Of a stretch of DNA of 6,847 nucleotides, positions 6,295 to 6,847 are shown piece after piece. The notes under the pieces were generated by a model. It was not told where the DNA came from and ran no database searches. It saw only the letters and a list, made by a program, of their open reading frames with translations. How positions within the stretch are numbered: position 1 is the stretch's first letter; every line of letters begins with the position of its first letter. A program made the position numbers and the translations under genes. The DNA comes from an uncultured Clostridia bacterium (GTDB lineage: Bacteria > Bacillota > Clostridia > Oscillospirales > Ruminococcaceae). The stretch covers positions 1 to 6,847 of the forward strand of contig CAMWVO010000099.1 in the NCBI GenBank assembly GCA_947177695.1, read 5' to 3'.

Positions 6295-6847
6295 TCAATC
6301 TTGCGCCCCATGACCCTCCGAAAGCACCGCCGTTTCAGCCCGCGCGCATTTCCCGCATCTGCTGCACCCATTGCAGGTCAGCCGCATTCCGCAATTTCGG
6401 CACCGTTCGCCGAAGTATGGTTTATACAATTCATCATGTGAGATCGGATATCCCCATTCGTCGGTAAGCTTATACTCGATCGGTCTGCCCTTAAAGCTCA
6501 GACCCGATCTGTACGCCTGCTCACTGCGCAGAGCGCTGTCCTCGATTTTGTACAGCCTGCCGTCCTTTACAAACCTGCGTCCCGTGCTGCAAAAAACAAA
6601 GGTAACGTTATATGCCGCGCATTCGTCATGCAGGGACTTCACCCATTCATAACGGCACGGACGCGCGCCGTTATAATTCTCACCGTCGCACAGCACCTGC
6701 TCGATCTGTCCGCTCGGAAGATATTCCGCTATTGACACCGATCCGATAAGCGGCGCACACATAATGCCCTTGTGCTTAAACGGAAGCTCAAGCATTATCG
6801 GAATGCGTTCGTCCGCACGCCGCTGATTTTCACAGGTAACATTGAAC
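6295..6847 (-). CDS. DUF5131 (phage Gp37/Gp68-like) protein, C-terminal part
   Basis: The gene runs off the right edge, so only its last 183 residues are visible; an internal ATG at 6795 is not the start, since the frame is open to 6847 and reads FNVTCENQRRADERIPI before it. That segment, the following LPFKHKGIMCAPLIG, and DGENYNGARPC with the downstream WVKSL match the C-terminal half of the DUF5131 family as I know it, where the usual form is a GGESG...ARP block. Family members are related to radical SAM proteins and carry a cysteine cluster near the N-terminus, here outside the window. After the family core, the tail holds six cysteines spaced CxxCx5CxxCxxCxxC, likely a metal-binding knuckle. 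The biochemical role is unknown. Such genes occur in phages and in chromosomes. The stop TGA is at 6295-6297. Family call is fairly sure; metal binding is inferred. Confidence 0.82.
   Translation of the reverse strand, partial: FNVTCENQRRADERIPIMLELPFKHKGIMCAPLIGSVSIAEYLPSGQIEQVLCDGENYNGARPCRYEWVKSLHDECAAYNVTFVFCSTGRRFVKDGRLYKIEDSALRSEQAYRSGLSFKGRPIEYKLTDEWGYPISHDELYKPYFGERCRNCGMRLTCNGCSRCGKCARAETAVLSEGHGAQD

Noticed and set aside
6270..6298. A possible minus-strand promoter for the reductase: TTGACA (6298-6293) with TTGCAT 17 bases on
   Set aside because: The -10 box matches consensus at only three positions, and the predicted start of transcription would fall on the ribosome binding site. 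The TTGACA is probably chance at the end of the upstream gene.
6255..6371. A 39-residue N-terminal extension of the aldo/keto reductase
   Set aside because: It would overlap the end of the DUF5131 gene, is Arg-rich and unlike the family. The ATG at 6254 has a well-spaced AAAGGAG and matches the usual family start.

Overview
The window looks like chromosomal DNA of a Clostridia-class member of the Bacillota, most likely a Ruminococcus-like gut or rumen bacterium. The grounds are strong AGGAGG-type ribosome binding sites, a consensus sigma-A promoter, a YtrA-type GntR regulator, a lipoprotein with a Gram-positive style signal, and proteins of a clostridial flavour. The taxonomic call is an inference from gene style, not from a marker gene.

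Positions 1-351 hold no convincing gene. They contain a dense run of six perfect GC-rich hairpins (13-181), then a consensus promoter (TTGACA 262, TATAAT 285, 17-bp spacer). An 8-bp-arm palindrome (309-330) follows, lying in the expected early transcribed region of the first gene.

Positions 352-5109 form one compact plus-strand operon of six genes: a GntR/YtrA-like repressor, a BcrA/YtrB-type ABC ATPase, two unlike multi-pass membrane proteins, a predicted lipoprotein, and a membrane-anchored extracellular protein. The genes overlap or are separated by at most 22 bases, so co-transcription and translational coupling are likely. The most economical reading is a self-regulated ABC transporter. 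The repressor would sit on the palindrome at 309-330. One ATPase would drive a permease made of two different membrane subunits. Two exported proteins of unknown function would work on the outer face of the membrane. The layout recalls the ytr operon of Bacillus subtilis, which responds to cell-wall-active antibiotics, but the substrate cannot be read from the sequence.

Positions 5110-5216 carry a strong hairpin flanked by A and T runs. It can terminate transcription from both sides, between the operon and a convergent minus-strand gene pair. That pair is a complete aldo/keto reductase (5217-6254) and, upstream of it, a DUF5131 (phage Gp37/Gp68-like) protein that runs off the right edge of the window and ends in a six-cysteine tail.
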